From the NCBI GenBank assembly GCA_900142905.1, contig FSRV01000003.1:1-64000 (forward strand): a DNA stretch of 64,000 bases, read 5' to 3'. Of the stretch, positions 53,571 to 62,491 are shown piece after piece (the stretch's first letter is position 1; every line of letters begins with the position of its first letter). Origin of the DNA: Burkholderia sp. GAS332. GTDB lineage: Bacteria; Pseudomonadota; Gammaproteobacteria; Burkholderiales; Burkholderiaceae. Both the position numbers and the translations under genes were made by a program. The notes under the pieces were generated by a model. That model worked only from the letters and a program-made list of their open reading frames with translations. It did not search any database and was not told the origin of the DNA.

Positions 53571-54475
53571 TGCCGGCCGTGGAGTCCTATCTTGCCGCGC
53601 GGCGTGCCGCCGGCTTCAAATTACTGAACGCAGACTATCTGTTGCGCAGCTTCGCGTGCTTTGCCGTCAAGCGCGGTGAAGCGCACGTTCGCGCGCAAAC
53701 CGCAATCGACTGGGCCGCCGAGGCTGCGTCGGTGGCCCAGCGTGACGCGAGGCTAAAGACCGTGTGTCGGTTCGCCCGGTATCTGCGTACCGAAGATCAA
53801 ACCCATGAGCTGCCGCCCGCCCGGTACTTTGGCTACCGAAAGACACGCCGTGTCCCGTTCATCTACTCGCGCGCCGACATCGAGCGCCTGGTCAACGCAG
53901 CCTTGCAATCGGGTCCTCGCGATACGTTGCAACCACAGACGTATGCGACATTAATCGCCCTGCTGTCCGCCACCGGCATGCGGATCTCTGAGGCCCTGAA
54001 CCTGCGGCGTGCCGACATTACCCCCGAAGGATTACTCATACGAAAGAGCAAATTCCAGAAGAGCCGTCTGGTTCCACTGCACGAGACGGCGGCGGAGGGT
54101 TTGCAGAGGTACTTGACCCTGCGGCGGCGGGCCCGTCCGGGTGACGACCATGTGTTCGTTGATGACGATGGGCGCCCGCTCAGATATACGGTCGCTTATT
54201 GGATGTTCCAGAAGCTGCTGAAGATCGCCGGCATCGGCACCACCCACAACGGTCACCGTCCCCGCCTACATGAGCTCAGGCACACGTTCGCCGTCAGGGC
54301 ACTGGAGGTGAGCCCGGAAGGGCGGGACCGTGTTGGGCGGCACATGCTGGCCCTTGCGACCTACATGGGTCACGTCAACATCAACGCCACCTATTGGTAT
54401 CTGGAGGCAACTCCCGAGCTTCTGCATGACATTGCTGTTGCCGCAGAAGGGTTTCTCACTGGAGAACAGAAATGA
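53567..54475 (+). CDS. ritB: RIT tyrosine recombinase B
   Basis: 302 aa, starting MMPAVESYLAARRAAGFKLL at 53567 in an ATGA overlap with gene A. Core-binding region about 1-100, catalytic Arg in SATGMRISEALNLRRADITP, Lys-turn KSKFQKSRLVPLHETAA, HxxR box LHELRHTFAVRALE and Tyr in YMGHVNINATYWYLEATPEL. An open frame extends upstream to 53333 over gene A, but the overlap start is far more likely. Confidence 0.9.
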   Translation: MMPAVESYLAARRAAGFKLLNADYLLRSFACFAVKRGEAHVRAQTAIDWAAEAASVAQRDARLKTVCRFARYLRTEDQTHELPPARYFGYRKTRRVPFIYSRADIERLVNAALQSGPRDTLQPQTYATLIALLSATGMRISEALNLRRADITPEGLLIRKSKFQKSRLVPLHETAAEGLQRYLTLRRRARPGDDHVFVDDDGRPLRYTVAYWMFQKLLKIAGIGTTHNGHRPRLHELRHTFAVRALEVSPEGRDRVGRHMLALATYMGHVNINATYWYLEATPELLHDIAVAAEGFLTGEQK

Positions 54476-55461
54476 TCCCGATCGCGCCGCACATTGTGGC
54501 ATTTCTTCGTCAAAACCTTGCTCATGAGAGAGGCGCTAGCCAACACACCTGCGACTCCTATGCTTGCACCTTCCAGCTCCTGTTCGAGTTTGCCGCCGGG
54601 AGACTCAGGATGACGCCGTCGTCGCTAGCGCTGGAGCAGCTCGATGCGAGACTGATCAGCGACTTCCTGGAATATCTGGAAGATACGCGCCAGAACTCGC
54701 CCGGGACTCGCAATGTCCGGTTGGCTGCAATCAGGTCCTTCTTCCACTTCCTTGAGTATCGCGAGCCCGCGATACTCGAACAGGCGCGACGAATCCTGGG
54801 CATTCCCTACAAGAAAACTGATTCACGGTTAGTGCCGTATCTGGGCGAGGAAGAGGTTCAGGCCCTGCTCGATGCGCCCGATCCGTCAACGCGCGAGGGG
54901 ATCCGGGACCGGGCGATGCTGCATCTGGCCATCTGCGCTGGACTGCGTGTATCGGAACTGACGGGTTTGCAAGCCGCCGACGTTGTGTTCCCGTCGATGA
55001 GCATCCGTGTTCACGGCAAGGGTCGGCGGGAGCGCGCATTGCCCCTGTGGAAAACGACTGCTAATGCATTGCGTGCCTGGATAGCGGTACGGGGAGCTGT
55101 TGCAGTACCGGAATTGTTCGTCAATGCTCGCGGTGAAGCAATGAGTCGCTGGGGTTTCGCGTATATCCTTAAATGCCATGCTGAGACAGCTCGTCATACG
55201 TGTCCCTCGCTATCGAAGAAGCAGGTATCACCACATGTATTGAGGCATACCTGCGCAATGATAGTACTACGAAGCACTCAGGATATCCGGAAAGTGTCCT
55301 TATGGCTCGGGCATAGCGATCTGGCGACCACTGAAATCTACACTCGCGCTGACCCAACTGAGAAGCTCGAAGCCCTCAATGCGATCGTCCCACCACATTT
55401 GCGCAGGGGTTCGTTTCGGCCGTCCGACAAGGTAATCGCCATGCTCAGGGCCAAGCTTTAA
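54472..55461 (+). CDS. ritC: RIT tyrosine recombinase C
   Basis: 329 aa, ATG in a 4-bp overlap with gene B. XerD-like: core-binding domain (FLRQNLAHERGASQHTCDSY, FLEYLEDTRQNSPGTRNVRL), Arg in CAGLRVSELTGLQAADVVFP, Lys-turn HGKGRRERALPLWK, HxxR box SPHVLRHTCAMIVL and Tyr in WLGHSDLATTEIYTRADPTE. All catalytic residues are present, so the three proteins probably form one recombinase complex. Confidence 0.9.
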   Translation: MIPIAPHIVAFLRQNLAHERGASQHTCDSYACTFQLLFEFAAGRLRMTPSSLALEQLDARLISDFLEYLEDTRQNSPGTRNVRLAAIRSFFHFLEYREPAILEQARRILGIPYKKTDSRLVPYLGEEEVQALLDAPDPSTREGIRDRAMLHLAICAGLRVSELTGLQAADVVFPSMSIRVHGKGRRERALPLWKTTANALRAWIAVRGAVAVPELFVNARGEAMSRWGFAYILKCHAETARHTCPSLSKKQVSPHVLRHTCAMIVLRSTQDIRKVSLWLGHSDLATTEIYTRADPTEKLEALNAIVPPHLRRGSFRPSDKVIAMLRAKL

Positions 55462-55741
55462 TGGAGAGTTAAACGGGCGCGTAGTCCGCTCCGCGCTCGC
55501 TCCGAGACATCTTCTCCCCATATGGAACCACTTCCCATAAGGCAGGAGTTGTACTCGACCTCGATGTGGTCGCACCCCGAACAGCGCAGCACGTGCCCGC
55601 CCAGCGCCGCGGTGCGGCACTGTTCGATGGCCGACATGACCTTCAGCTGCCCCAGGCTCAGGTGTGCGGTTGCCCGCCACGCTGGCCCGTGGCTGCGGAA
55701 GATATCCGCAACCTCCAGCATGAGGCGCTACAGCGCGCAGC

Positions 55742-56617
55742 TTACTCGGAGGGCAGGCGGTCCAGCGGACTGGTGACCTCGTGCAACAGGTCGGTGGCCA
55801 CCTGGACATAGAGCGCGGTGTTCTCGAGCTTCGCGTGGCCGAGCAGTACCTGGATCACGCGGATGTCCACCTTCTGTTCGAGCAGATGTGTCGCAAAACT
55901 GTGCCTCAAGGTATGCATGGATACGCGCTTGTCGATGTGTGCGGCCTCCGCGGCGGCATGGATGGCGCGGTTCAACTGTCGCGTGCTGAGCGCGTCCACG
56001 GGATCGAGCCCGGGAAAGAGCCAGCCACCATCCAGCATCCTGCCCTGGGCCCGGGCTACGTGCCACCAGACGCGCAGGCGCTCGAGCAGCACCGGCGAGA
56101 GCATGGCGTAGCGGTCCCGACGACCCTTGCCCTGCTCGATGCGCAGCGTCATACGTTGACTGTCGATGTCGCCGACCTTCAGGGCCACCACTTCGCTTGC
56201 GCGCAGTCCTGCGCCGTAGGCGACTGACAGGGCGGTCTGGTGCTTGAGGTTGCCGGCCGCCTCGATGAGGCGGCGCACTTCATCGGGACTGAGCACGACG
56301 GGCAGTGTGCGGGGCACGCGCACGGGGTGCATCCTGACCATCAGGTCAGGCCGGTCGAGCGTGACCCCGAAGAAGAACTTCAGGCCGGTGATGGCATGAT
56401 TGAGCGACACGGGCGATGTGCCGTGATCGACGAGATGCAGCTGGTAGCGCCGCAGGTCCTCGACGGTGGCCGTGTCAGGTGAGCGCCCGAGAAACCGGGC
56501 GAATTCGCGCACGATGCGCAGATAGATGTCCTGTGTCTTCGGCGACAACTGGCGCATGTGCATGTCGTCGATCATGCGCTGGCGCAGTGGACTGGCGTTT
56601 GCCTGTGGGGAGGTCAT
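55742..56617 (-). CDS. IS91-associated tyrosine recombinase
   Basis: 291 aa from ATG 56617 (AGGAG upstream); a longer frame to 56764 is not supported. Core-binding region (MRQLSPKTQDIYLRIVREFA-like, here MHMRQLSPKTQDIYLRIVRE), Arg in YGAGLRASEVVALKVGDIDS, HxxR in SMHTLRHSFATHLLEQKVD, Tyr in LGHAKLENTALYVQVATDLL. It ends 20 bp before the transposase start, so both were one operon before the RIT insertion. This integrase-plus-transposase layout is known in a branch of IS91 elements. Its broken relative is at 31700-32417. Confidence 0.9.
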   Translation of the reverse strand: MTSPQANASPLRQRMIDDMHMRQLSPKTQDIYLRIVREFARFLGRSPDTATVEDLRRYQLHLVDHGTSPVSLNHAITGLKFFFGVTLDRPDLMVRMHPVRVPRTLPVVLSPDEVRRLIEAAGNLKHQTALSVAYGAGLRASEVVALKVGDIDSQRMTLRIEQGKGRRDRYAMLSPVLLERLRVWWHVARAQGRMLDGGWLFPGLDPVDALSTRQLNRAIHAAAEAAHIDKRVSMHTLRHSFATHLLEQKVDIRVIQVLLGHAKLENTALYVQVATDLLHEVTSPLDRLPSE

Positions 56618-57084
56618 GATTGGGCTCCTGCTGGAGAACGAGGCGGGTTGCCTCATTCGCCAACATACGGAACCGCGCAGCGGACCTCCCATGAACCGCA
56701 CGCGCTGGCCGGAGCCCCCTACCGCGCGAGCGGTTTCGTTCATCGGCCACAACCCGCCGTTCACATGCGTTGTCGGTCGGACGTTCAGGCGTCAGCTTTG
56801 CTCCGCAACCGGCCATCGGATTGTCAAGGACGAATGCCCCTTCGGTGGGATTATGTGAAGCTTTCCGTAAGGCCGACGACCTGCCGGACGGAGCTGAAAG
56901 AAAAGGCCGCTTGCACGTCGGAAAGTTGTCGTTGCGAGCACCGGTCTGAAGGGCAGAGACAGGGCGACGCGCGCCAATTGGACCATTTGGTAAATCTCCT
57001 GCGGTTACCGGGGACGAGTCGCGGCATTAATGGAGAAACCCAGAAGCGCATTGCTGAAGCCACACTGCTCGGCGCCTGGCCGTT
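56618..57084. other. IS91-element leader and intergenic stretch
   Basis: The first ~200 bases match the upstream region of the other integrase copy (32418-32536 plus the intron flank). From about 56830 to the diguanylate cyclase stop nothing recognisable was found. Confidence 0.5.
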
Positions 57085-58608
57085 CTATGAAACCTGGGAC
57101 AGCGAGACCTTATTCCGACCCGTTGCTTTCGCGTTGTAGAGTGCCTCGTCGGCGGCCTTGATCGCCGCAGTCACGTCGTGGTCGTTCTGTGGAGTGCAGC
57201 TTACTGCGCCGATGCTCGCCGTCACGCACCCGTGCTCGCTTCCTGCGTGCTCAATGCCGCAGTTGCATATGGCGCGACGAATCTTTTCTGCGATTTCGGC
57301 CGCACCTGCAGCGGGCGTGTCCGGCAGGACGATGATGAATTCTTCACCTCCGTAACGTGCAGCGGTATCCGCCGGTCGCCGGATGCTGTCTGTGATGCAT
57401 CGCGCGACTGCCGCCAGCGCGTCGTCGCCCGCCTGATGTCCGTAGGTATCGTTGTAGGCTTTGAACCGGTCGATATCGACGAACAGCAGCGACACAATGC
57501 TGCGCGTGCGCTTCGCGCGGCGCCATTCCACATCCAGGATTTCGCCGAGACTGCGACGGTTGTTCAAACCCGTGAGTCCGTCGGTCCGGGCGAGAAGCTG
57601 TAACTCGGATTCGGCACGCATCCGTCGACGCAACTGGATTCCCAGCAACGCCGCCAGCCCAATGAAGGTCGAACCGAATACGACCATCAGCGAACCGATT
57701 GTCAGCGCACGGCGGCGCCACGTCGCGTAGATGTCCTGCTCTGCGGCGGCCGCCATGATGATCAACGGCGTATCGGGGAAATTCCTGAACCAGTAGAGAC
57801 GGCGAATGCCATCGATCGACGCAGTATCACCAAAACTGCCTTCCTGTTCGGCCACGAAGTGGTGGAATGTACTGGCGTTTTTGATGTCGCGGCCAACGAT
57901 CCGCGGATCGTATGGATGGCGCATGAGCATCACGCCATCCTTGCCTATCAGCGACAGCGATCCATGCGGGCCAAGCGATAGCCCCGCGAACAGGTTATGG
58001 AAATACTCGAGGTTCACCGCCAGCAGCACGATGCCGGCAAACGAGCCGTCGGGATTCGAAATGCGCCGTGTCAGCGCGATGCTTGGCGCGCCGCCTCTTA
58101 GCCGCGACGCATAGGGATCACTGACATACACGCCGGCAGCCGGATTGTCGCGGTGGACCGTGAAATATTCCCGGTCGGCGAAATTACCCTTACGTGGCAC
58201 ATCGCTGCCGGAATCCAGGACGATATTGCCGCTGGCATCCAGCACGAGCATCGAGCCCAGATATTTGGCGCTAGCGGCGCGGTCGAACAGCACTTCACGG
58301 CGCAGTCTGGGTGGCAGGGACATGACCTCGGGGTCCTTGAGTCCGTCCACCACAGCCTGCAATGACAGGTCGTAGAGTTCGAAATTGCGTTCGATATCGC
58401 GCTCGGCGATGAGCGCGATATCGCGTAAGGACTCGCGCGTATGGTTCAACGCGTCCTGCCGGCTCTGGTAAAGGACCATCGCACAGAGACCGACCATCAC
58501 GACGGCGATGACGGCGCCGGCTCCGGCGACGAGGAGCGAGGACGCCACGAGTTTTCGCTGGATGAGCCCGATGCAATCTGCGATCAGGCCGTTTCCCGTC
58601 TTTATCAT
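57085..58608 (-). CDS. membrane diguanylate cyclase (Cache-type sensor plus GGDEF)
   Basis: 507 aa. Transmembrane helix at about 22-46 (LVAGAGAVIAVVMVGLCAMV), a periplasmic Cache-like sensor at about 50-290 (FADREYFTVHRDNPAAGVYV, SDPYASRLRGGAPSIALTRR), a second helix at about 305-330, then a GGDEF domain with DGLTGLNNRRSL, the metal Asp in LLFVDIDRFKAYNDTYGHQA and the active-site loop RYGGEEFIIVLPDT. GGEEF is a catalytically competent variant. Synthesises cyclic-di-GMP in response to an unknown external ligand. No strong ribosome site before 58608. Confidence 0.92.
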   Translation of the reverse strand: MIKTGNGLIADCIGLIQRKLVASSLLVAGAGAVIAVVMVGLCAMVLYQSRQDALNHTRESLRDIALIAERDIERNFELYDLSLQAVVDGLKDPEVMSLPPRLRREVLFDRAASAKYLGSMLVLDASGNIVLDSGSDVPRKGNFADREYFTVHRDNPAAGVYVSDPYASRLRGGAPSIALTRRISNPDGSFAGIVLLAVNLEYFHNLFAGLSLGPHGSLSLIGKDGVMLMRHPYDPRIVGRDIKNASTFHHFVAEQEGSFGDTASIDGIRRLYWFRNFPDTPLIIMAAAAEQDIYATWRRRALTIGSLMVVFGSTFIGLAALLGIQLRRRMRAESELQLLARTDGLTGLNNRRSLGEILDVEWRRAKRTRSIVSLLFVDIDRFKAYNDTYGHQAGDDALAAVARCITDSIRRPADTAARYGGEEFIIVLPDTPAAGAAEIAEKIRRAICNCGIEHAGSEHGCVTASIGAVSCTPQNDHDVTAAIKAADEALYNAKATGRNKVSLSQVS

Positions 58609-58742
58609 CGTTACCGGACGAGGTGATTCTGCCTGGCCATATGTCAGGTCAGTTCCAAAGCAGGTGCATTACGGGAAATCAGGATTCTCAGCGGTTCGTC
58701 GGTCGCGCGGCGCGTGACCGGGTCATGCGGACAGGGAGCAGC

Positions 58743-58901
58743 CTACATGAATATGGTCCAGCGAGGAAGCAGAACGCGTTTGGCTCGCTTCGGTGATTGG
58801 CCCGGCGCCAAGACGTCCGCATCAGCTGAGTCTGGGGCGGCGGGAAGCCCGAGCCGATCGGTGCGCTCGCGGATCGCTTTTGCCAAAGTCAGTTCTGGCA
58901 T
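58743..58901 (-). CDS. small hypothetical protein, 52 aa
   Basis: MPELTLAKAIRERTDRLGLP ... RAKRVLLPRWTIFM. The ATG at 58901 follows GAGGGAGA at good spacing, which is the main support. No family recognised, no membrane segment. It may be expressed with the small genes upstream on the same strand. Confidence 0.4.
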   Translation of the reverse strand: MPELTLAKAIRERTDRLGLPAAPDSADADVLAPGQSPKRAKRVLLPRWTIFM

Positions 58902-58988
58902 GCAGTCGTCTCCCTCTGAAACGGAGTCGCCGCGCACGTGTCCAGGTACCCCAAGCCGCAACCATCGGCACCGTTGAAAACATGCTTT

Positions 58989-59147
58989 TCATCGACGGTG
59001 ACGCATCACGTCCCAACACTGGCGTGGGTCCATCTGCCTGAGCATCCTTCGACGTACCACTTCGCGACGGTAGTGACAGGCAACCAGCACCACGGCGACG
59101 GCCAGCCCGAAACCTCCCATGACAATTCCCGCCCACGAGTCACTCAA
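58989..59147 (-). CDS. small single-span membrane protein
   Basis: 52 aa from a TTG at 59147, or 43 aa from ATG 59120. The translation has one hydrophobic helix (VMGGFGLAVAVVLVACHY) followed by a basic tail RREVVRRMLRQMDPRQCWDV. Start choice is uncertain. No family recognised; the helix with a positive C-terminal flank suggests an inner-membrane anchor. Confidence 0.4.
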   Translation of the reverse strand: MSDSWAGIVMGGFGLAVAVVLVACHYRREVVRRRMLRQMDPRQCWDVMRHRR

Positions 59148-59189
59148 GGAAGGCTCCCTTGGCTGAAGGACTGGATCACCCAGTCAGTG

Positions 59190-59396
59190 TCATTTGTCGT
59201 CACGCACGCGAGCAGCAGCCTTGAGAAAAAGCTGACCGTCGTCGGTAACGCGAGGGTGCTGTTTGCCAGAGGCGAGTTGTTCCAGTGTGACAAGCTGCCG
59301 TTCCAGCAGGGCTTCGAGATCCGCACCGTCCAGACTCATCGGGTCCGGCGCATCCTTTAGCAGCATGAGGGTGGCGAATTCATGTGGACTGAGCAT
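59190..59396 (-). CDS. small hypothetical protein, 68 aa
   Basis: MLSPHEFATLMLLKDAPDPM, SLDGADLEALLERQLVTLEQ and a basic C-terminus. ATG 59396 follows AGGAGACGG. The composition is that of a small helical, possibly winged-helix-like protein; similar short proteins of unknown role are common in Burkholderia. No function assigned. Confidence 0.6.
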   Translation of the reverse strand: MLSPHEFATLMLLKDAPDPMSLDGADLEALLERQLVTLEQLASGKQHPRVTDDGQLFLKAAARVRDDK

Positions 59397-59526
59397 CTCC
59401 GTCTCCTGGCTACACCTGCGTTTCGCTGGCAACCTGATCCGTTGTACTCGCTTCACGAGCAGGATCATTTCGGGGATGGCGGCCGCGGGGGCACAGTTCA
59501 GGTGGGTGCATATCGCGGGCCAAGGT

Positions 59527-59550
59527 GCCAATCTTAATATTGAGATTGGC
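59527..59550. promoter_or_regulatory. AT-rich inverted repeat
   Basis: GCCAATCT and AGATTGGC, 8-bp arms, flank an 8-bp AT-rich centre (TAATATTG), followed by further AT-rich DNA to 59580. It stands out from the GC-rich surroundings about 130 bp upstream of the small gene at 59190-59396. A regulator site is possible. Confidence 0.4.
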
Positions 59551-60625
59551 CAAAGATCAATATTTGGGAATTATTTTTTCATGCGGTGTGAAGGAGCGCT
59601 GGGTTGCCCAAGGGTGTCGTGTCTCAACTCAATGTAATCAGGGAAGCGCAACGACTCATGCGCCTAATCGCCGCCGGGGAGTCGGCGACCCCTCGGATTC
59701 GTGCGTGGCGGGCTCGCAGTAGCGGGTCGACCCTGCCGCCGGCAGGGCATGCAGAAGGGCGGCCCATGGCGCGCGGACCCTGGTAGGTCTGGGCGCGGCG
59801 CATGGCTGCCATACGGCAGCTCTGTGGCGGTCGGTCGCGCGAGGCCCGGACAATTACTGACTTGCAAGTGGATGCGTGGTGCTGCTTTGGTGTTGCGGCG
59901 GTTGCAGCAAGCAGTAACAAAGCGACTTCGCTAACGCAACTAACTGTCCATGCCAGAAACGCCAACCCTGAAGGTCAAAACCGCTTGGCAGGCAACGGAG
60001 CCTGCTCGACCACTTGCGAATGGCTGTCCGTAAGGTGCTTTGTCGATAGCGACGCTGTTTTCGTTCGATCGATCCTCCCAGGCGCCTCGCGTCCGTGGCG
60101 ATGTTAAACAGCAGCCTGTAGATGACGCCTGCCTTGATAGTTGCAGATTGAGTGAGTGCGCCCACCAATCAGCGGCCGCGACCAGGTTGCTTGAAATGAT
60201 GCCGGCTCAGACAGAGTCACCCCCTTCAGGTCTCCCGAAATAGCTCACCTTTGGCGTCCCGATCAAACAGACGAATGCAACTAACTGTCTCGCACCCGTT
60301 TTCCACCGGACAGGCGGAGTTCCGGCCTACAAGGGCAGCGGGTTGCTTATCAACGAGACGCCAGGGCCCTGCAATCTATGTGGGATTCCGACAGTGGCGG
60401 TGGTCGTTCTGTTGCATCTCGACGTGAGCGATCTGGACAAGGCGGACGCTGAGCGAGAATGCGGCGGGCTGCGGCTTCTGCGAGCAGAAAATCCCCGCAG
60501 GCAGTCCCGATATAATCTGCCTGTTATCAACCCGCTTACTGCAACTTCGATCTGTGTCGACCAGGCGAAACAAATCCCGTAGTGCCCGTGGCCATAAACC
60601 GTTGACCAGGGCGCTTCTGTTGCCG
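59551..60625. other. mostly non-coding stretch with an IS91 relic
   Basis: No complete gene was recognised in these ~1.07 kb. The only identifiable part is the IS91-transposase relic at 59850-60170, listed separately. Several overlapping GC-biased open frames look like chance. Confidence 0.5.
59850..60170 (-). pseudogene. degraded IS91-family transposase fragment
   Basis: ATIKAGVIYRLLFNIATDAR, RLGGSIER aligns by eye with AWYNKAVIYGLLFDIAAETL ... DPRHLGAQIG of the split transposase at 51134-55721, with a deletion. It is too short and altered to function. Confidence 0.55.
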
Positions 60626-61012
60626 ATGGATCGCGCGTCGGCAAACAAACAATCCCTCGCGAATCACCTTGCGCTAGTCGCGTGCCGGAGCGGTCACGGC
60701 AACGGCCACCTCATCAATGAATTGATGCGCGCGGTGTACCTGGGCTGGTTCCTGCAGCGGGCCGGATATGGCATCTGCCCGGTCGAAGAGTTCAGGCTCG
60801 TCGAATACGCCGTCGAGGCGACATTGGCGCGTGCTCACGCGTGTGGCGAATGGCGGCTTCCGGAAGAGGCGATCGCCGCCTTCGAGGTGCTTCTTGCTCT
60901 CTACGACTCGCAGCTCGCGAGTGCTCCGCTGCACGAAGTACTCGCGGCGGAGCAGAAGCTCCGTGCGTTCCTGGCCGGGACGTCCCGTTCTCCCATTCCC
61001 GTGAGTACCTGA
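60626..61012 (+). CDS. hypothetical protein, 128 aa
   Basis: MDRASANKQSLANHLALVAC, RSGHGNGHLINELMRAVYLG, WFLQRAGYGICPVEEFRLVE and a helical C-terminus (YDSQLASAPLHEVLAAEQKL). Predicted all-helical and soluble. ATG 60626 was chosen from composition; the frame is open to 60554. It converges on the recombinase gene and may belong to the same plasmid-type module. Family not recognised. Confidence 0.6.
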   Translation: MDRASANKQSLANHLALVACRSGHGNGHLINELMRAVYLGWFLQRAGYGICPVEEFRLVEYAVEATLARAHACGEWRLPEEAIAAFEVLLALYDSQLASAPLHEVLAAEQKLRAFLAGTSRSPIPVST

Positions 61013-61106
61013 TTCCTGGCTGGACAGGTCGCGGCCGTTCGCGCGCCAGGCGGCCGTCGGCCTGTGGGTCAACGCGATCGCCTGGGCCGTCCGTCCGGGT
61101 TCGGGT

Positions 61107-62399
61107 TCATGGGTCGTGCTTCGCCGGACCGGGCTCTGCAGCCGGCGGCGTCTCCCAGTTCATGCGGTGGCGTTTCACCGTTTCGCGATGGCGTTTGTCC
61201 TCTTCCTCGTGCAGATAAAGGCTCGTGGTGTTCAGCGACACATGGCCGAGATTGTCGCGCACCGTGCGCAGGTCGACACCGCCGTCGGCCTGGTGTGAGC
61301 CCGAAGTGTGTCGCAGCCAGTGCGCCGAGGCGCGGTCCAGTTCATTTGCGCGATCCTTGAATTCAGGTCCGCGGGCGCGCAGCCCCGCGGCGGCGTTGCC
61401 GAATACGTTTTTGATCGCGTCGTGCACGGCTGAGCGCGACATGCAGCGGCGCTTTCCCCTGAACGGGATGACCAGCGGCGTGTCGTCGGTGCGGCCCGGA
61501 AGCGGCGGGAGACCGTTCGCCTGCCGGTAGCGGGCCAGCTCGGCGACCAGTTCGGGCGATGCGGGGACGGTCCGCTCCTTCTCGCCCTTGCCGACAATGT
61601 GAAGCCACCACTGCTCGCGTCCGTCGGCGCCGAGCCGGCGCGAGAAGTCGCCCATCGTTCCGGTGGCGACCTCGGAAACGCGCATGCCCTGCAGGTAGAA
61701 GAGGGTAGTGAGCCACCGGCAGCGCGCGGAGTACGCCTTCTGCAGCCCGGTGTCCTGCGGTAACTGCCCGACAAAGCCTTTGACCTCATCCCACAGTGAA
61801 ATCGACAGGTAACGCGTGACCCGCGGCGCCGCGCGTTTTCCACGCTGGCGCAGCAACGCCATCGGGTTGCCGCGCAGGTAGCCAGCGTCGACCAGCCAGG
61901 TGAACATGCCGTTCAGGATGATCAGTGCCTGCCGCTGGCTGGCCGGTGACAGCGGTCCGTTGAATGGGCGCCAGCGTGCGTCGCCGCGCGCGTATTTGCC
62001 GCCGCTGGCCGACACCCAGCGGTTTTCGGGCTGCGGGTTGACGAGAAACACCCTGAACAGCAGCAGATCCTCGTGCGTGAGCGACGACAGCGGCTTGCCG
62101 AGTTGCACGACGGTCCACAGCAGCAGCCGCTCGGCCTCCTTGCGGTAGTTATCGAAGGTGGTCTTCGTGTCGGCGTAGTTGGCCAGCCACGCGCGCACCG
62201 CATCGAGGTCATTGCGGGCCGACAGTTGCGAATGCCCGGCGTCGCCCCGGTTGGTGCCGTCGCGACCGTCCAAGACGTTCCGGAATGACGAGGGTCTCGA
62301 CAGGCTGCACGGACGCGATCTGGGTGGCTGACACGGTTCGGGCGGCTCCGGCGGGTGTGACACGGTGACGGCCGGCACTCCCGGCCACATACACGACAT
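61107..62399 (-). CDS. tyrosine recombinase/integrase next to KfrA-like gene
   Basis: 430 aa. Core-binding region (AVRAWLANYADTKTTFDNYR, HEDLLLFRVFLVNPQPENRW), catalytic Arg in LQGMRVSEVATGTMGDFSRR, Lys-turn VGKGEKERTVPASPELVAEL, HxxR box SAHWLRHTSGSHQADGGVDL and Tyr in LGHVSLNTTSLYLHEEEDKR. All active-site residues are present. The start codon at 62397-62399 lies inside an 11-bp-arm inverted repeat. Divergent from the KfrA-like gene. Not closely like the RIT or IS91 recombinases. Confidence 0.9.
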   Translation of the reverse strand: MSCMWPGVPAVTVSHPPEPPEPCQPPRSRPCSLSRPSSFRNVLDGRDGTNRGDAGHSQLSARNDLDAVRAWLANYADTKTTFDNYRKEAERLLLWTVVQLGKPLSSLTHEDLLLFRVFLVNPQPENRWVSASGGKYARGDARWRPFNGPLSPASQRQALIILNGMFTWLVDAGYLRGNPMALLRQRGKRAAPRVTRYLSISLWDEVKGFVGQLPQDTGLQKAYSARCRWLTTLFYLQGMRVSEVATGTMGDFSRRLGADGREQWWLHIVGKGEKERTVPASPELVAELARYRQANGLPPLPGRTDDTPLVIPFRGKRRCMSRSAVHDAIKNVFGNAAAGLRARGPEFKDRANELDRASAHWLRHTSGSHQADGGVDLRTVRDNLGHVSLNTTSLYLHEEEDKRHRETVKRHRMNWETPPAAEPGPAKHDP

Positions 62400-62418
62400 T
62401 ATGGGCCTAATGTCGTGT
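62391..62418. promoter_or_regulatory. inverted repeat over the recombinase start codon
   Basis: ACACGACATTA and TAATGTCGTGT, perfect 11-bp arms around TGGGCC. It overlaps the recombinase ATG and lies 73 bp before the KfrA-like start. A bound repressor would block the recombinase; KfrA proteins bind inverted repeats at their own promoter, so autoregulation is plausible. Confidence 0.6.
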
Positions 62419-62491
62419 AATGCTCCATGTGCGTTGTATATTTAGCGTTTTACGTTGTATTATTCACTTCTCCTAGTTCGGTCTTCTGTCC

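Larger units (their letters stand above)
52127..55540 (+). mobile_element. RIT element (recombinase in trio), complete
   Basis: 3414 bp. Three overlapping tyrosine recombinase genes on the plus strand. Inverted ends TTATGGGAAGT (52155-52165) and ACTTCCCATAA (55530-55540); with the adjoining TGCC/GGCA the match is 15 of 15. GGCA at 52123-52126 and 55541-55544 looks like a target duplication. A perfect 24-bp palindrome occupies 52127-52150, between the left duplicate and the left repeat. Inserted in an IS91 transposase gene. Confidence 0.87.
51134..55721 (-). pseudogene. IS91-family transposase split by a RIT element
   Basis: The N-terminus (55721-55541) reads MLEVADIFRSHGPAWRATAH, LSLGQLKVMSAIEQCRTAAL and GGHVLRCSGCDHIEVEYNSC. 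It continues at 52126 with RNRHCMKCQASAARRWLEAR, LPVEYYHVVFTLPAPISAIA, HTWGSALTHHPHVHGIVPGG (HUH motif) and YLSRYTHRVAISNQRL with the candidate Tyr nucleophile, ending at 51134. Removing the RIT element with one 4-bp duplicate rejoins the zinc motif NSC-RNRHCMKC in frame. About 390 aa when whole. IS91 transposases are rolling-circle HUH nucleases. Confidence 0.88.

Noticed and set aside
52323..55461. Recombinase trio considered as an integron integrase or phage integrase
   Set aside because: Three overlapping recombinases with common inverted ends match the RIT layout; no attI/attC sites or phage genes are present.
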